DNA of 64,000 bases from Bacteroidetes bacterium GWF2_38_335 (GCA_001769535.1 MEOH01000002.1:62001-126000), one strand, 5' to 3'; numbered from the stretch's first letter, positions 28,927-38,519 are shown. Program-made: numbers and translations. Notes: a model not told the origin generated them from the letters alone.

Positions 28927-29628
28927 TCAATTAAGAGCCAGTCCAATAACAAACCCAATCCATATTTTATTATCATAAATCCAAATATCTCTCTGAGGAC
29001 TAAGCAGATAATCATAACCAACACTAATACCAAAGCTGGCTACATTTGATTCCAGAAATCCTCCAACTCCGTATTGGATAACCATTCCGTTGTACTCATC
29101 AGCAAAATTTCCTGCAGTAGTGAATGGACTGACCAGCGTGGTGCCCGGACCGGCGAAAACACCAAAATCGAATCCCCTATGCAGGAGGTTGTGAGTAGTT
29201 TTTCCCACGGGATTGGTAAAAGCCTTGATTTTGAATTTATCAAATCTCCATCCACCGTAAAAAGCGGCATTAAACTCGGTGTTCAGTTGAGCCGGGGTAT
29301 CACCAAAAGCCGGTCTGTACTTAAGTAAAATTGTTGTCAGATCAATATCCAGACTTTTTTTAATCAGCACAATATTTTTATCGCATGGGTTTTCATGACA
29401 TTCAAAGGGAATATCAACAAGTTCTTTGAGTTTACCAATATCATCCTCCTTATAAACAGTATATTTATCATCTTCCACTTCAACCCATACTTTTTGATGT
29501 TCCGTATCCTTTTTATGCAAATGATAATAGCCACTTTCAAAACCATGCCTTGAGGTTTTTTCAATGATACTGCAGGATGCAAGAATAAATACTATTAGTA
29601 AAAGATTAATCTTTATCAAATTTCTCAT
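28927..29628 (-). CDS. Lipoprotein with probable barrel-like C-terminal half
   Basis: I take the start at MRNLIKINLLLIVFILASC (233 residues), where the lipobox Cys19 follows directly; a longer frame from 29670 adds 14 residues with no signal character. Residues of about 20-110 are charged and include FECHENPCDKN. The rest has repeated Gly and aromatic strands (AAFYGGWRFDKFKIKAF, GISVGYDYLLS), like a small outer-membrane barrel or transthyretin-like sandwich. Its family is not recognised. Ten bases separate its stop from the GH95 gene start, and the next gene upstream ends 39 bases away, so it sits in a reverse-strand run. Confidence 0.65.
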   Translation of the reverse strand: MRNLIKINLLLIVFILASCSIIEKTSRHGFESGYYHLHKKDTEHQKVWVEVEDDKYTVYKEDDIGKLKELVDIPFECHENPCDKNIVLIKKSLDIDLTTILLKYRPAFGDTPAQLNTEFNAAFYGGWRFDKFKIKAFTNPVGKTTHNLLHRGFDFGVFAGPGTTLVSPFTTAGNFADEYNGMVIQYGVGGFLESNVASFGISVGYDYLLSPQRDIWIYDNKIWIGFVIGLALN

Positions 29629-29666
29629 TTCGAAAGCAATTTGGAAATAAAAATAAGAAAATAATG

Positions 29667-30389
29667 TCAATCGACAATTTTATTATACAGCAGAAATTTG
29701 AGTGACAGGTGCAGAAAAGTGTTATACAATCTGTTATCTCCAACACCTTTTCCATCCATACTTCCCGGTTTATACAACTGCAAAAAACTACGGGTAACTT
29801 TAAGTTCAAGAGAGATATTTCTTACCAATTCAGATTCAAATCCGGCCACAGCAGCGAAATCAATTTTTCTGATGATATTGAAATTGTTGTATGCCTGAAT
29901 AAAATCGTCATAAAAACCGCCATCGCCAACTACGACCCTTACATTTCCATGATCTTTGCCTGAAAAAAGCCATGAAGTTTTAAGGCCGCCAATAAATTTC
30001 ATTTTTCCTTTGCGATAAGAGACCATTACCGGAAAATCAAGATAATTCAGTCTCATGGCCCCTTCAATATAGGCACTGTAGTATGACGGAACAGTTCCGG
30101 GCACTCCCATAATTGTGATTTCGACCAGTGTATCTTTTGTATATGACTGACTGTAATCAACGCCTCTGAAAGAGTAGTACAATTCAGTGGTGATATCCCA
30201 TTTATCAGCTAAATTAAAAGTTACTGAGAAACCCGAATGTATTCCGGGAATAGGGTGTCCCGAGGCGCTGTCATTTTTTTCAACAGGTAACGGACCGCCA
30301 TAATTCAGTCCGGAAAGAAAAGAAACAGATTGTCCCTGTACTACAAAAGTACCGGACAATATGAGAGTTATAAGAATTTTCCTGATCAT
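29667..30389 (-). CDS. PorT-like outer-membrane beta-barrel protein
   Basis: A 240-residue protein with signal peptide MIRKILITLILSGTFVVQG before Q. The mature chain has typical barrel strands (FSVTFNLADKWDITTELYYS, MRLNYLDFPVMVSYRKGKMK, ISLELKVTRSFLQLY) and matches the PF13568 outer-membrane barrel pattern, including the LDFPVMV-type strand common in that family. Function is unknown. Its start overlaps the stop of the next upstream gene (30386-31294) by four bases (ATGA), implying translational coupling with the T9SS-exported protein. Confidence 0.85.
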   Translation of the reverse strand: MIRKILITLILSGTFVVQGQSVSFLSGLNYGGPLPVEKNDSASGHPIPGIHSGFSVTFNLADKWDITTELYYSFRGVDYSQSYTKDTLVEITIMGVPGTVPSYYSAYIEGAMRLNYLDFPVMVSYRKGKMKFIGGLKTSWLFSGKDHGNVRVVVGDGGFYDDFIQAYNNFNIIRKIDFAAVAGFESELVRNISLELKVTRSFLQLYKPGSMDGKGVGDNRLYNTFLHLSLKFLLYNKIVD

Positions 30390-31294
30390 CTGATAATTTC
30401 AAACTTGCGTGAGGCCATTGAAACACCTGAGCATTTTACCAATAAAAGGTAATTTCCTGAAGGCATTGCAGAAACATCAATTTCCTGTTCGGTGGAGCCG
30501 GGGAAATCAGAAATTACGAGATTACCCTGTACGTTGTGCAGGCAATAAGAAAGGTTCTTACATTCAGCATCAGTTTCAACCAAAAGCTTATGGGTTGCAG
30601 GATTTGGAAAAACATCCAGAGAACAGCCTGACATTAAAATTTCATCAGCCCCGCTTTCATAATCAAGAGAAACACCGTCGATAAACAGAACACTTCCGGA
30701 AAATCCCTCGAAGCTTTCACCAGCAGCGCTTGAGCTAAAGACCACATCTATAGAGTCGGGAGTTACGTCATTTACGAAATAGATAAAAGGTATATCGAAC
30801 GCTGTGTAATCGGCAACAGTGGTAAGCACGGCCATTTTAGCCTCAGCAATAGTATCTTTCTTAAGAGTGGTGGTATTAAATTTAGTAAGCATGGCAAAAA
30901 TTGCAGCCGAATCTGTTTCAACAGGCAGGTATTTATAAAAGCCTTTAAAGCTTAATGGTTTTTCGGTAAATGGTTTACCACGATAAACAAAAGGAGCATA
31001 AGGTTCAAACTTCCCTGAGACCAAAAGTCCGGGTATTAAAAACGTTCCCCAAACCACGCTTTCCAATCGTGCGGCATAGAATCCAGAATGGGCGTCTGTT
31101 GTTTTTGAGACGGTAACAGGGGCACCCAGACTTTTAAGTGAGTTAAGTGAAGTCCACCATCCCCCGGTTGGTTCTTCGAATGTACCAGTTTCATTGGGCG
31201 ACCAATTATCAAAGCCACCTTCGGGAATATTGACCTGGCTATATATAAAAGCAGTCGAAAATAAAAGTAAAAAAGCAATAATCAATGTTTTCAT
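30386..31294 (-). CDS. T9SS-exported protein with PCMD-like domain
   Basis: A 302-residue secreted protein. The signal peptide is MKTLIIAFLLLFSTAFIYS before Q. The mature part, from NIPEGGFDNW to about residue 210, resembles the PCMD beta-sandwich (putative carbohydrate metabolism domain), with GFYAARLES, LSFKGFYKYLP and LFIDGVSLDY-type motifs. Residues of about 225-302 are a T9SS type A sorting domain (LDVFPNPATHKLLVE ... GNYLLLVK ... KFEIIR), so it is exported through T9SS to the surface or medium. Carbohydrate binding is inferred from the domain. It is translationally coupled to the downstream barrel. Confidence 0.85.
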   Translation of the reverse strand: MKTLIIAFLLLFSTAFIYSQVNIPEGGFDNWSPNETGTFEEPTGGWWTSLNSLKSLGAPVTVSKTTDAHSGFYAARLESVVWGTFLIPGLLVSGKFEPYAPFVYRGKPFTEKPLSFKGFYKYLPVETDSAAIFAMLTKFNTTTLKKDTIAEAKMAVLTTVADYTAFDIPFIYFVNDVTPDSIDVVFSSSAAGESFEGFSGSVLFIDGVSLDYESGADEILMSGCSLDVFPNPATHKLLVETDAECKNLSYCLHNVQGNLVISDFPGSTEQEIDVSAMPSGNYLLLVKCSGVSMASRKFEIIR

Positions 31295-31418
31295 AAGTCA
31301 GGTGCTTCATTAATTTATAAAAATACAATTTTTTATCAATCAACAAAGCAACAAATGAAAAACAAATAGGTTCATTGAAAACAAATAAATTACAAAACAG
31401 AAAGATTGAAGCACAGAA

Positions 31419-32288
31419 TCAAAACCCTGTTACCAGAAGATTTCTGGCAGCTTTCTCACCGCATTTAAGATATTTTGTATAAGCTTTGGCAGCCCGGGTT
31501 CTGATCATTTCGTTTGATTCGCCTGAAATATAACCTGTGAGGGCATCATGCAGGGTATAAGCCTCGGGGCACATTAACCCTGTTGTCCAAATAACCGGAT
31601 AAGCTTTTGCTGCCTTGATTTTATCAGCATAATAATCTTTGCTGATGCATGCAAGGATAATACAGTCGCGGGATTTTCCATCGGCATTGGCAAATGACTG
31701 ATCAAGGGTAAAATCCATTAGTCCGTCGTGTCCGGTATAAGTAACCATTTTCGAATTTCCGTAAATTCCGATTGATTTATTGTCAATTTGGATGGTGTCT
31801 TTTATGTGTCCTCCGCAGCTCATCAGAAAGTCGATATTGCATTGTTTGATCAGTTCGCCGTCATAGGCATCAGCAACAAGGTAATAGTTTTTATTGAGGT
31901 TACTTCTGAAAACAAGTCGTTCAAAGACAAGCGAGTCACTTTTAACAGATTTCAAAAATTTCCATTCGGTGCTTTTCTTAAAGTAAGTCCTAACGCCATA
32001 TCCACAGCCCCAATAGAGGTTTTGATCGGGGTCTTTGCCGTTTCCAATTGCCTTAGGGACCGGAACAATTCCCTGAAATTCATTATCGCATAGGGCTACA
32101 AAAACATGGATAGTATGTGTAAGCGTATCAAAATCGGAGATATTGACCGGTTTGTTTTCTTTATCTTTAACCGAAACAACACTGTCATTTTTTTTCACCT
32201 CCGAATTAGCTGTTTGCTGTGAATCGCAACTGGTAACAGCGGATAAAAGCAGACAAAGCAATACTGATGTTTGCAAAAGTGATTTCAT
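31419..32288 (-). CDS. Lipoprotein of unknown function
   Basis: A 289-residue lipoprotein: MKSLLQTSVLLCLLLSAVTSC, with lipid-attachment Cys21. A linker of about 30 charged residues follows. The main domain begins HTIHVFVALCDNEFQGI and contains NLYWGCGYGVRTYFKKS, VADAYDG, YTGHDGLMDF and CPEAYTLHDALTGYISGESN. These look like a conserved Bacteroidetes hypothetical with Gly- and Cys-rich loops; I do not recognise a characterised fold. An enzymatic role is possible but unproven. It starts 45 bases after the stop of the DUF3570 gene, so the two may share a transcript, although its product is not obviously linked. Confidence 0.65.
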   Translation of the reverse strand: MKSLLQTSVLLCLLLSAVTSCDSQQTANSEVKKNDSVVSVKDKENKPVNISDFDTLTHTIHVFVALCDNEFQGIVPVPKAIGNGKDPDQNLYWGCGYGVRTYFKKSTEWKFLKSVKSDSLVFERLVFRSNLNKNYYLVADAYDGELIKQCNIDFLMSCGGHIKDTIQIDNKSIGIYGNSKMVTYTGHDGLMDFTLDQSFANADGKSRDCIILACISKDYYADKIKAAKAYPVIWTTGLMCPEAYTLHDALTGYISGESNEMIRTRAAKAYTKYLKCGEKAARNLLVTGF

Positions 32289-32333
32289 ATTTTCCGTTTA
32301 GAAATAAAACGGAATAAAAATCCAAATATTACT

Positions 32334-33527
32334 TTATTTTGCTGCCGGTTTTATTTTAAAACCTAATGACAGCATCCCTGATTTAAGTCCGGTACTTCTG
32401 CTATAGCTTTCATATCTCAATTCTGCGGCATTCAGATGTCTGATTCCAAAAACCCCTTTTGCCGGAGCATATTTCAGACCGGCGCCAAAAGAACTGCTTG
32501 TGAAGGTTGATAGATCATAGTCGCTGGTAAAAAACTCATCAGCAGAGGAATGGATTTTATATGGTTTGAAATAATCTGTTCCTTTCTGGCTATAATATCT
32601 GTAAAAGCCCCTGAGTGTAAAGAAAGGAGTTATTCTTACCGGAGTTTCGAGCATGAATGTGTGTGAAGAAATTTTCCACTGGTCGGTATAATATCTGTAG
32701 AAAGTCCTCAAAACCACCCTGCTTCCCAGAAAGTAATTTGCCCTGACAGCCAGAGGTATTTTCCAGCGCGAATCGGGAAGTTTTTCATAATTTAATGTGT
32801 TATCCGAAAAATAAACCCGTTGATAGCTTGTAGCAAGAAGACCGTGTTGGTATAGCGGTTCAGCAACAACAGCAATCTGTAGTCGCTGGTTTATTACCTG
32901 AGCCAGTGAAATCATCAGGTTAAATGAATTTCTTGGGGATGGACCTTCAGTATATTGCCCGGGTGTTCTTAATTCCTTGGGCAGAATAACTTCCCAGGTA
33001 TCAAAGAATGCACCAGCTTTAATACCAAATTCACGGTTTAAATCCTTTGAAGTTTTGGTAAAATTCAATCCCATTCCCTTTGAGATATAATCAAATTCCA
33101 TTGATCCTGAAGCCACTATACCCCAATTGGTTCTTTTTTCGCTGTTTTCCACATTCCAAGCAATCGAAGGATATACCCTGACATCACTGTAAGATGCACT
33201 GGTAACGGTATTGGGATCAATTTTATCTGAAGAGGCAGAGGAATAAGTATCAGCGCCGCCTTCAATTTTAAAGGTATGCAGTCTGTTCTTTAAATCGAGT
33301 TTAGACAGTTTAATGTCAATAGTATTTGAAAAATCAGTAAGTTTTTCAGTACCAATTCCACCGGTAACTGCCGAATTATCACCATCCTGATTGTAATAGC
33401 CCGACATCAGGTTTACCTCTTCAAGTTTCAAAGGTCTTTTTTTATATGTGCTGTCTTTGCTTTCCTGTGAAAAGGTTCCAAAATAGGAGAAAAAAATAAA
33501 AACAGCCGCTAATGTTATTTTACGCAT
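32334..33527 (-). CDS. DUF3570 outer-membrane protein
   Basis: A 397-residue protein with a signal peptide (MRKITLAAVFIFFSYFGTFS) and a mature chain of long amphipathic strands ending SLGFKIKPAAK, typical of an outer-membrane barrel. The start KLEEVNLMSGYYNQDGDNSAVTGGIGTEKL is the characteristic opening of DUF3570 proteins, which are usually encoded next to DUF4266, ApbE and a thioredoxin-like gene, as here. The molecular function of DUF3570 is not established; an outer-membrane partner of a flavin/redox module is an inference from gene order. The DUF4266 gene stops 23 bases upstream. Confidence 0.85.
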   Translation of the reverse strand: MRKITLAAVFIFFSYFGTFSQESKDSTYKKRPLKLEEVNLMSGYYNQDGDNSAVTGGIGTEKLTDFSNTIDIKLSKLDLKNRLHTFKIEGGADTYSSASSDKIDPNTVTSASYSDVRVYPSIAWNVENSEKRTNWGIVASGSMEFDYISKGMGLNFTKTSKDLNREFGIKAGAFFDTWEVILPKELRTPGQYTEGPSPRNSFNLMISLAQVINQRLQIAVVAEPLYQHGLLATSYQRVYFSDNTLNYEKLPDSRWKIPLAVRANYFLGSRVVLRTFYRYYTDQWKISSHTFMLETPVRITPFFTLRGFYRYYSQKGTDYFKPYKIHSSADEFFTSDYDLSTFTSSSFGAGLKYAPAKGVFGIRHLNAAELRYESYSRSTGLKSGMLSLGFKIKPAAK

Positions 33528-33550
33528 GGTTAAAAATTTAGAATCAAAAA

Positions 33551-33760
33551 TTAATTACAACCACAGCCACCGCCTGATTTCCCTCCGTTTGCCCCGGAAG
33601 TACCTTCACGATATAGTTTAAAGTTCATTTCGAACTTTTCAATTTTTTTGGCTGACAATTCCATTTCGCTGTCATTGATATACATTTTCTGATATCCTTT
33701 GACCGGTGCGCAAGCTGATAAAATCAACGGTACAATTAAAACCACAAGAATTTTTTTCAT
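33551..33760 (-). CDS. DUF4266 small lipoprotein with Gly/Cys tail
   Basis: A 69-residue lipoprotein starting MKKILVVLIVPLILSAC (Cys17 lipidated). I use the ATG at 33760; a frame from 33769 begins at a TTG. The mature part is short, with a conserved ALxSELxL-like stretch (MYINDSEMELSAKKIEKFE), then a Gly-rich end, SGANGGKSGGGCGCN, with two Cys. The tail is a hallmark of DUF4266. The SGAN string resembles the SGAT-type site that ApbE flavinylates in other proteins, but the Thr is missing. Next to apbE on the same strand, it is a plausible electron-carrying or metal-binding lipoprotein; neither is shown. Confidence 0.85.
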   Translation of the reverse strand: MKKILVVLIVPLILSACAPVKGYQKMYINDSEMELSAKKIEKFEMNFKLYREGTSGANGGKSGGGCGCN

Positions 33761-33776
33761 AATAAGCAATTATAAA

Positions 33777-34721
33777 TCATGAAATACTGATATTATCTGA
33801 AGTAAATATTTTATCGTAATCGTCAACAATAATGCAAGATATTCCTTTAACCTGATTAATCAGGTTCATACCGACAGATGTTCCCATAACCATAACGGGA
33901 GTAGCAAGGGCATCGGCCACTTCAGCATAAGGGGCAATTACCGTAACACTTTTGATGCCACTTACCGGAAACCCTGTTTTAGGGTCAATGGTGTGTGAGT
34001 AGCGCTTTCCGTCAATCATTGCAAATTTTTCATAATTACCTGAAGTTGCAATAGCTTTATCGCTGATTTCGAAACTTGAGAACATTTTTTCGCTGCTGTT
34101 TGGATTGGCTATTCCAACGGTCCAGGGCTTGCCATCAGGCTGTTTGCCCCAGGCAGTGAGATCGCCGGATGCATTAATAATTCCGGATTCTACTCCATTT
34201 TCCATAAGCACTTTTTTCGCCATGTCGGCTGCATAACCCTTTCCTATTCCGCCAAAACCTATTCTCATACCCTTTTCTTTCAAAAAAACTGTCAGATTGG
34301 TTTTATCGGTAATGATGTTTCTGTAATTTATCAGTCTGACTGCATTTTTAGCCAGTGACTTATCCGGCAGGGATTTCATTGTAGTATCAAAGTTCCAGAA
34401 TTTCTTATCAATTCCGCCATAACTGATATCAAAGGCACCCTGAGTCAGTTCGGAAATTTTTATGGACCGGGAAATTAAATCAAACACTTCTTTTTCAACA
34501 GGTACAGGTTCTATTCCTGCATTTCTGTTAATGAGATTGGTCTGACTGTTTTCATCAAAAGTAGTGAGGAGACGTTCAATCCGGCTGATTTCTTCGATGG
34601 CCAGACTGGTCATTGTCTGCGCATAACTTTCATTTTCACCCACAACAGTAAATTCAAACCTGTTACCCATTAACCGGGTATTGGATTTAAATATTTTACT
34701 TTTTTGCGGCATTAACTGCAT
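33777..34721 (-). CDS. apbE: FAD:protein FMN transferase (ApbE)
   Basis: A 314-residue ApbE family protein that transfers FMN from FAD to a Thr or Ser of target proteins in the periplasm. Family motifs are present: LMGNRFEFTVVG at the start, GAFDISYGG, RIGFGGIGKGYAADMA, GIINASGDLTAWG, AIATSGNYEKF, and HTIDPKTGFP, with the Mg2+-binding Asp in the last two thirds. No signal peptide is evident, although ApbE normally acts in the periplasm; the first residues MQLMPQKSK look like a truncated or missing signal. The start overlaps the end of the thioredoxin-like gene by 26 bases. A second in-frame ATG is at 34712. Confidence 0.93.
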   Translation of the reverse strand: MQLMPQKSKIFKSNTRLMGNRFEFTVVGENESYAQTMTSLAIEEISRIERLLTTFDENSQTNLINRNAGIEPVPVEKEVFDLISRSIKISELTQGAFDISYGGIDKKFWNFDTTMKSLPDKSLAKNAVRLINYRNIITDKTNLTVFLKEKGMRIGFGGIGKGYAADMAKKVLMENGVESGIINASGDLTAWGKQPDGKPWTVGIANPNSSEKMFSSFEISDKAIATSGNYEKFAMIDGKRYSHTIDPKTGFPVSGIKSVTVIAPYAEVADALATPVMVMGTSVGMNLINQVKGISCIIVDDYDKIFTSDNISIS

Positions 34722-35142
34722 TGGTTATTTCAGTCACAAATTCTGCAGGAGTCAGTGCCGGTAAACCTTCCCATTTTTTTATTACATTTCCTTCAGCATC
34801 AAGCAAAAGAGTAAGTGGAAACGTGCCTTTTGAATTATACAATTCAGCAAGCTTTTCATTATGGGCGGTTTGTTTGTCATCCAATTTATTTTTGCTCAAT
34901 CTTGGGAAATCGGCATGAAGCAAAATCAGATTTTCATTGGCATAATTTTCAAACTCTTCAGAAAGAAAAATAGTTTTTTTCATTTTAATACAGGGAGTAC
35001 ACCAGTCTGAACCCGAAAAGTTCAGAAGAATATATTTCTGATTGGTTGCTGCTTCGTTCTTTGCCTGATCAAAATCAGTAAGCCATACTGCAGGAGTCAG
35101 ATTTATATACAGCGCAACAAATAAAACTGAAATAAGATTCAT
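34696..35142 (-). CDS. Thioredoxin-like exported protein (WCTPC)
   Basis: A 148-residue thioredoxin-fold protein. An N-terminal hydrophobic segment (about residues 1-20) suggests export. The redox motif is SDWCTPC (Cys48, Cys51), and the cis-Pro region reads GTFPLTLLLDAEGNVIKKWEG. This matches the DUF255/thioredoxin_7-like periplasmic group. It likely keeps thiols reduced or oxidised for the adjacent redox proteins, such as the heme lipoproteins (inference). Its 3' end overlaps apbE by 26 bases, so the two are translationally coupled. The di-heme gene ends 21 bases upstream. Confidence 0.88.
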   Translation of the reverse strand: MNLISVLFVALYINLTPAVWLTDFDQAKNEAATNQKYILLNFSGSDWCTPCIKMKKTIFLSEEFENYANENLILLHADFPRLSKNKLDDKQTAHNEKLAELYNSKGTFPLTLLLDAEGNVIKKWEGLPALTPAEFVTEITNAVNAAKK

Positions 35143-35163
35143 GGTTTTACAATTTAAAAAACA

Positions 35164-35622
35164 TTAATACACATAAATTTTATCGGTTGTAATACCATGG
35201 CAACTGTTACATGATCCCTGAGAAATGTCACCAGACATGTACATAATAGAAGTGCCCTTTTGAACAGCGGGATATAAGCCGCTTCCAAAACTAATCAATT
35301 CTGTGGTATAAAAGTTTCCAAGGGCATCAACGGGAATGGTATATTTTAAGGTTCCTGTTCCGTCGGGGCCTGTAAAAAGCTTTACATCACCGTCGGGCAG
35401 TGGATTAGTCATCAAACTGTCATAAACTGTTCCGGCAAGGAAATACACTCCGGTACCTTCTCCCCCGTCTCTGTGACAATCCATGCAGTCATTCCCCATA
35501 TTATGGCTTTTGTTGAGACCATGGGCAGAGATATTGACAACTTTTGGATCTTCCTTTTTGCAGGATTGTATTGATAATACGAGTGTTATCAACAAAAAAA
35601 GATAATAAATTTTTGATTTCAT
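35164..35622 (-). CDS. Di-heme c-type cytochrome lipoprotein
   Basis: A 152-residue lipoprotein with lipobox IQSC (Cys21). It has two CxxCH heme-attachment sites: CMDCH (Cys46-His50) and CNSCH (Cys138-His142). Between them is a beta-rich segment of about 85 residues (VYFLAGTVYDSLMTNPLPDG), resembling a transthyretin-like or carboxypeptidase-regulatory fold. The presence of two hemes and a lipid anchor argues for electron transfer in the periplasm or outer membrane. It is followed by the thioredoxin-like and ApbE genes, and preceded by a single-heme T9SS protein, all on the same strand. Confidence 0.88.
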   Translation of the reverse strand: MKSKIYYLFLLITLVLSIQSCKKEDPKVVNISAHGLNKSHNMGNDCMDCHRDGGEGTGVYFLAGTVYDSLMTNPLPDGDVKLFTGPDGTGTLKYTIPVDALGNFYTTELISFGSGLYPAVQKGTSIMYMSGDISQGSCNSCHGITTDKIYVY

Positions 35623-35652
35623 AAATTCAGTTTTTCAATGAAAATTTCAGTT

Positions 35653-36507
35653 TTATTCGATTACCAATTTACAAACTTTACTGTATTCGTCGGTAACAAT
35701 TTCAAGAAAACAAGTTCCTTTCAGTGATTTACTTTTTTCAAGGTTATAATTTAAACTGTGAGTTCCTTCATTTTCCTTTTTAGATGAAAACACAGATATT
35801 TCCTGTCCATTCAGATTAAAAATCCTGATTTTTACCTTTGAAGCTGAATTCAATTTATACTGAATATTCAGTTTTTCTGAGGCAGGATTTGGATAAACAG
35901 AAAGTCTATCATCATTTTCTGCAATTTCTGAAACCGAAGTGGTGTTTTCAGGAACAGACAGGGAAGTTTTATAGGCGTGGTCGCCCGATTCGTCTCCACT
36001 GGCGTTTGCAGCTATTCCGCATGTATAAAAAGTTACAGTACCCGAGCCGGCAGCCGGAGCTGTCCAGTTAAAAGTAAAAGGAACTGTATTTGGGCCGGTA
36101 TTTGAGGCACCGGTATGAACAACATTATTTCGGACATTAGAGCCGACCGTTTTGGTCTGAAGTTTTGTTCTGGTTGCATTGGTGATAGCTAAATTTCCTC
36201 CATTGGCACCTGAAGCCAGCAATGCTTCAAAACCAAATCCGAACAGGTGTGAGTTTGTTGTTGAGCTTTCTGAAACATTACAGGTTACCGAATAGGTAGT
36301 CCCCGGAACATATCCGGAAGCAAGAGATGGTGTGCTAGTAATGGAAATTGAGCCCGGACCCGAGTTAATTGTTCCGGTATGGCAGCTGGTGCAGTTTCCT
36401 TCACCGGGTGAATTGGTATAACCGGCTTTACCGTTTTCGGCCAGCACAAAGGCCATTAAACCAAAAACACCAAGAGCGATTGAGGAAATGAGAATTTTTT
36501 TCAGCAT
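35653..36507 (-). CDS. Single-heme, choice-of-anchor V domain, T9SS type A protein
   Basis: A 284-residue exported protein. The signal peptide ends near residue 23. A CTSCH heme site (Cys39-His43) lies near the N-terminus in NSPGEGNCTSCHTG. The middle (about residues 50-185) matches the choice-of-anchor V / Reeler-like beta-sandwich (GTTYSVTCNV, FGFGFEAL, TFYTCGIAANASGD). The last 75 residues are a T9SS type A sorting domain (LSVYPNPASEKLNIQY ... KVCKLVIE). A heme on a T9SS-exported protein suggests an electron carrier on the cell surface. It is likely co-transcribed with the following di-heme lipoprotein (30-base gap). Confidence 0.87.
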   Translation of the reverse strand: MLKKILISSIALGVFGLMAFVLAENGKAGYTNSPGEGNCTSCHTGTINSGPGSISITSTPSLASGYVPGTTYSVTCNVSESSTTNSHLFGFGFEALLASGANGGNLAITNATRTKLQTKTVGSNVRNNVVHTGASNTGPNTVPFTFNWTAPAAGSGTVTFYTCGIAANASGDESGDHAYKTSLSVPENTTSVSEIAENDDRLSVYPNPASEKLNIQYKLNSASKVKIRIFNLNGQEISVFSSKKENEGTHSLNYNLEKSKSLKGTCFLEIVTDEYSKVCKLVIE

Positions 36508-36681
36508 TTTCGTTTTGATTTATTGTTAGTCAATTGTTTTGTACTATAAAATATAATTAAGTACTCAATTGCAAAAATATAAATTTAAAACTTTAAAATC
36601 AATACTAAAATTGTGTTTTTTTGGTCATTAACAATTACATGAAATTGTATTTCGAATTAATAATCACACACGGTTAGAACA

Positions 36682-38487
36682 TCAATTTGTCTTTTTCATC
36701 CTTTTTCGGTCGTTTTCGTCGAGAAGAATTTTTCTAAGTCTTATGGATTTTGGGGTTACTTCAACGTATTCATCGTCATTGATATATTCCATGGATTCTT
36801 CGAGTGAGAACTTGGTTGCGGGAGTGATATTTGTTTTTTCATCAGAGCCGGTAGCCCGCATATTAGTCAGCTTTTTAGTTTTGCAGACATTAATTACAAG
36901 ATCATCAAAGCGTGTACTTTCACCAATAACCTGACCGGCATATATTTCATCGTTATGTTCGACGAAGAACTTGCCCCTATCCTGCAGTTTATCTAAAGAA
37001 TAAGCAATAGCTGTACCGGTTTCCATGGCAATGAGTGCGCCATTTCTTTTGTTTCCCAGTTCACCTTTCCATGGTTCATATCCTTTAAACCGATGAGAAA
37101 TAACAGCTTCGCCTTCGGTAGCTGTGAGAATCGGGTTGGTTAATCCAATCAGACCGCGGGCCGGAATTTTAAACTCCAAAAACACCCTGTCATTTTTATT
37201 CTGGATATTTAAGATATCCCCTTTTCTTTTAGTGACTACTTCGATGACTTTTCCTGAAAAAGCATCAGGAACATTTACATATAGAAGTTCAACCGGTTCA
37301 TGTTTAAACCCGTTAATTTCCTTAATTACCACTTTTGGCTGACCAATTTGGAATTCGTAACCTTCTCTTCGCATGGTTTCAACCAAAATAGCCAGGTGAA
37401 GGATTCCGCGTCCGTATACCAACAGTCTGTCAGGCGAATCGGTATCTTCAACTCTGAGGGCCAGATTTTTTTCAGTTTCTTTATACAGACGGTCGCGTAT
37501 GTGCCTTGAAGTTACAAATTTACCTTCTTTTCCAAAGAAAGGTGAATTGTTTATTGTAAACAGCATGCTCATGGTTGGCTGATCAATGGCAATGCGGATG
37601 AGTGCTTCAGGATTTTCAAAATCGGCAATGGTATCGCCTATGTCAAAATTTTCCAATCCCAACACAGCAACAATCTCACCATTTTTTACTTCAGTTTTAA
37701 TTTTTTCCTTTGAAAGTCCCTCAAACAGATAAAGTTCCTTTACAACTGATTTATGAATAATTCCCTCCCTCTGCATGACACAAACCTGTTGTCCGGCTTT
37801 TATAGTTCCGCGGTGCACCCTGCCTACAGCAATTCGTCCGGTATATGATGAATAATCCAGAGAGCTGATTTGAAGCTGGAGCGTTCCGGGGTTTTCCTTT
37901 GCGGGAATAATATGTTTAATTATGATATCAAGCAGATAGGTAACGTCGGTGGTAGGTTTTTCCCAATGATCAGACATCCATCCCTGTTTTGAAGAACCAT
38001 AAATAACGGGGTAATTGAGTTGATCTTCGGTGGCATCCAAACTGAACATGAGTTCAAAAACAAGTTCGTTGGTTTCTTCAGGTTTGCAGTTGGGTTTATC
38101 AACTTTATTTATTACAACGATGGGTTTCAAGCCCAGTTCAAGTGCTTTCTGAAGCACAAAGCGGGTTTGAGGCATCGGACCTTCGAAAGCATCAACCAGC
38201 AGGAGTACTCCGTCGGCCATATTCAGCACGCGCTCCACTTCTCCGCCAAAATCAGAGTGGCCGGGGGTATCAATAATATTAATCTTAGTTCCTTTGTATC
38301 TTACAGAAACATTTTTAGACAGAATTGTAATTCCTCTTTCCCTTTCAAGATCGTTTGAATCAAGTATAAGATCTTTAACCTCCTGATTGTCCCTGAACAG
38401 TTTTACCTGATGTAGAATTCTGTCAACCATAGTTGTTTTTCCGTGGTCAACGTGCGCAATAATTGCGATGTTTCTGACTTCCTGCAT
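36682..38487 (-). CDS. typA: Ribosome-associated GTPase TypA/BipA
   Basis: A 601-residue translational GTPase. G motifs: AHVDHGKTT (G1), the switch text [24 protein letters not shown] (G3) and NKVDKP (G4). Domains III, V and the BipA-specific C-terminal domain follow, with [17 protein letters not shown] and the [11 protein letters not shown] loop typical of BipA. The length fits the family. BipA helps ribosome assembly and stress adaptation. It is a single gene with its own promoter-like box at 38512-38519 and a GGAAG ribosome-binding sequence before ATG. Confidence 0.97.
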   Translation of the reverse strand: MQEVRNIAIIAHVDHGKTTMVDRILHQVKLFRDNQEVKDLILDSNDLERERGITILSKNVSVRYKGTKINIIDTPGHSDFGGEVERVLNMADGVLLLVDAFEGPMPQTRFVLQKALELGLKPIVVINKVDKPNCKPEETNELVFELMFSLDATEDQLNYPVIYGSSKQGWMSDHWEKPTTDVTYLLDIIIKHIIPAKENPGTLQLQISSLDYSSYTGRIAVGRVHRGTIKAGQQVCVMQREGIIHKSVVKELYLFEGLSKEKIKTEVKNGEIVAVLGLENFDIGDTIADFENPEALIRIAIDQPTMSMLFTINNSPFFGKEGKFVTSRHIRDRLYKETEKNLALRVEDTDSPDRLLVYGRGILHLAILVETMRREGYEFQIGQPKVVIKEINGFKHEPVELLYVNVPDAFSGKVIEVVTKRKGDILNIQNKNDRVFLEFKIPARGLIGLTNPILTATEGEAVISHRFKGYEPWKGELGNKRNGALIAMETGTAIAYSLDKLQDRGKFFVEHNDEIYAGQVIGESTRFDDLVINVCKTKKLTNMRATGSDEKTNITPATKFSLEESMEYINDDEYVEVTPKSIRLRKILLDENDRKRMKKTN

Positions 38488-38511
38488 ATCTTCCTTTCAA
38501 AATTGAGGGTG

Positions 38512-38519
38512 CAAAAGTA
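38512..38519 (-). promoter_or_regulatory. -7 box of the typA promoter
   Basis: Read on the reverse strand, TACTTTTG fits the Bacteroidetes -7 consensus TAnnTTTG and lies 24 bases before the typA start codon. The -33 element is weak, so this is a moderate call. Confidence 0.5.
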
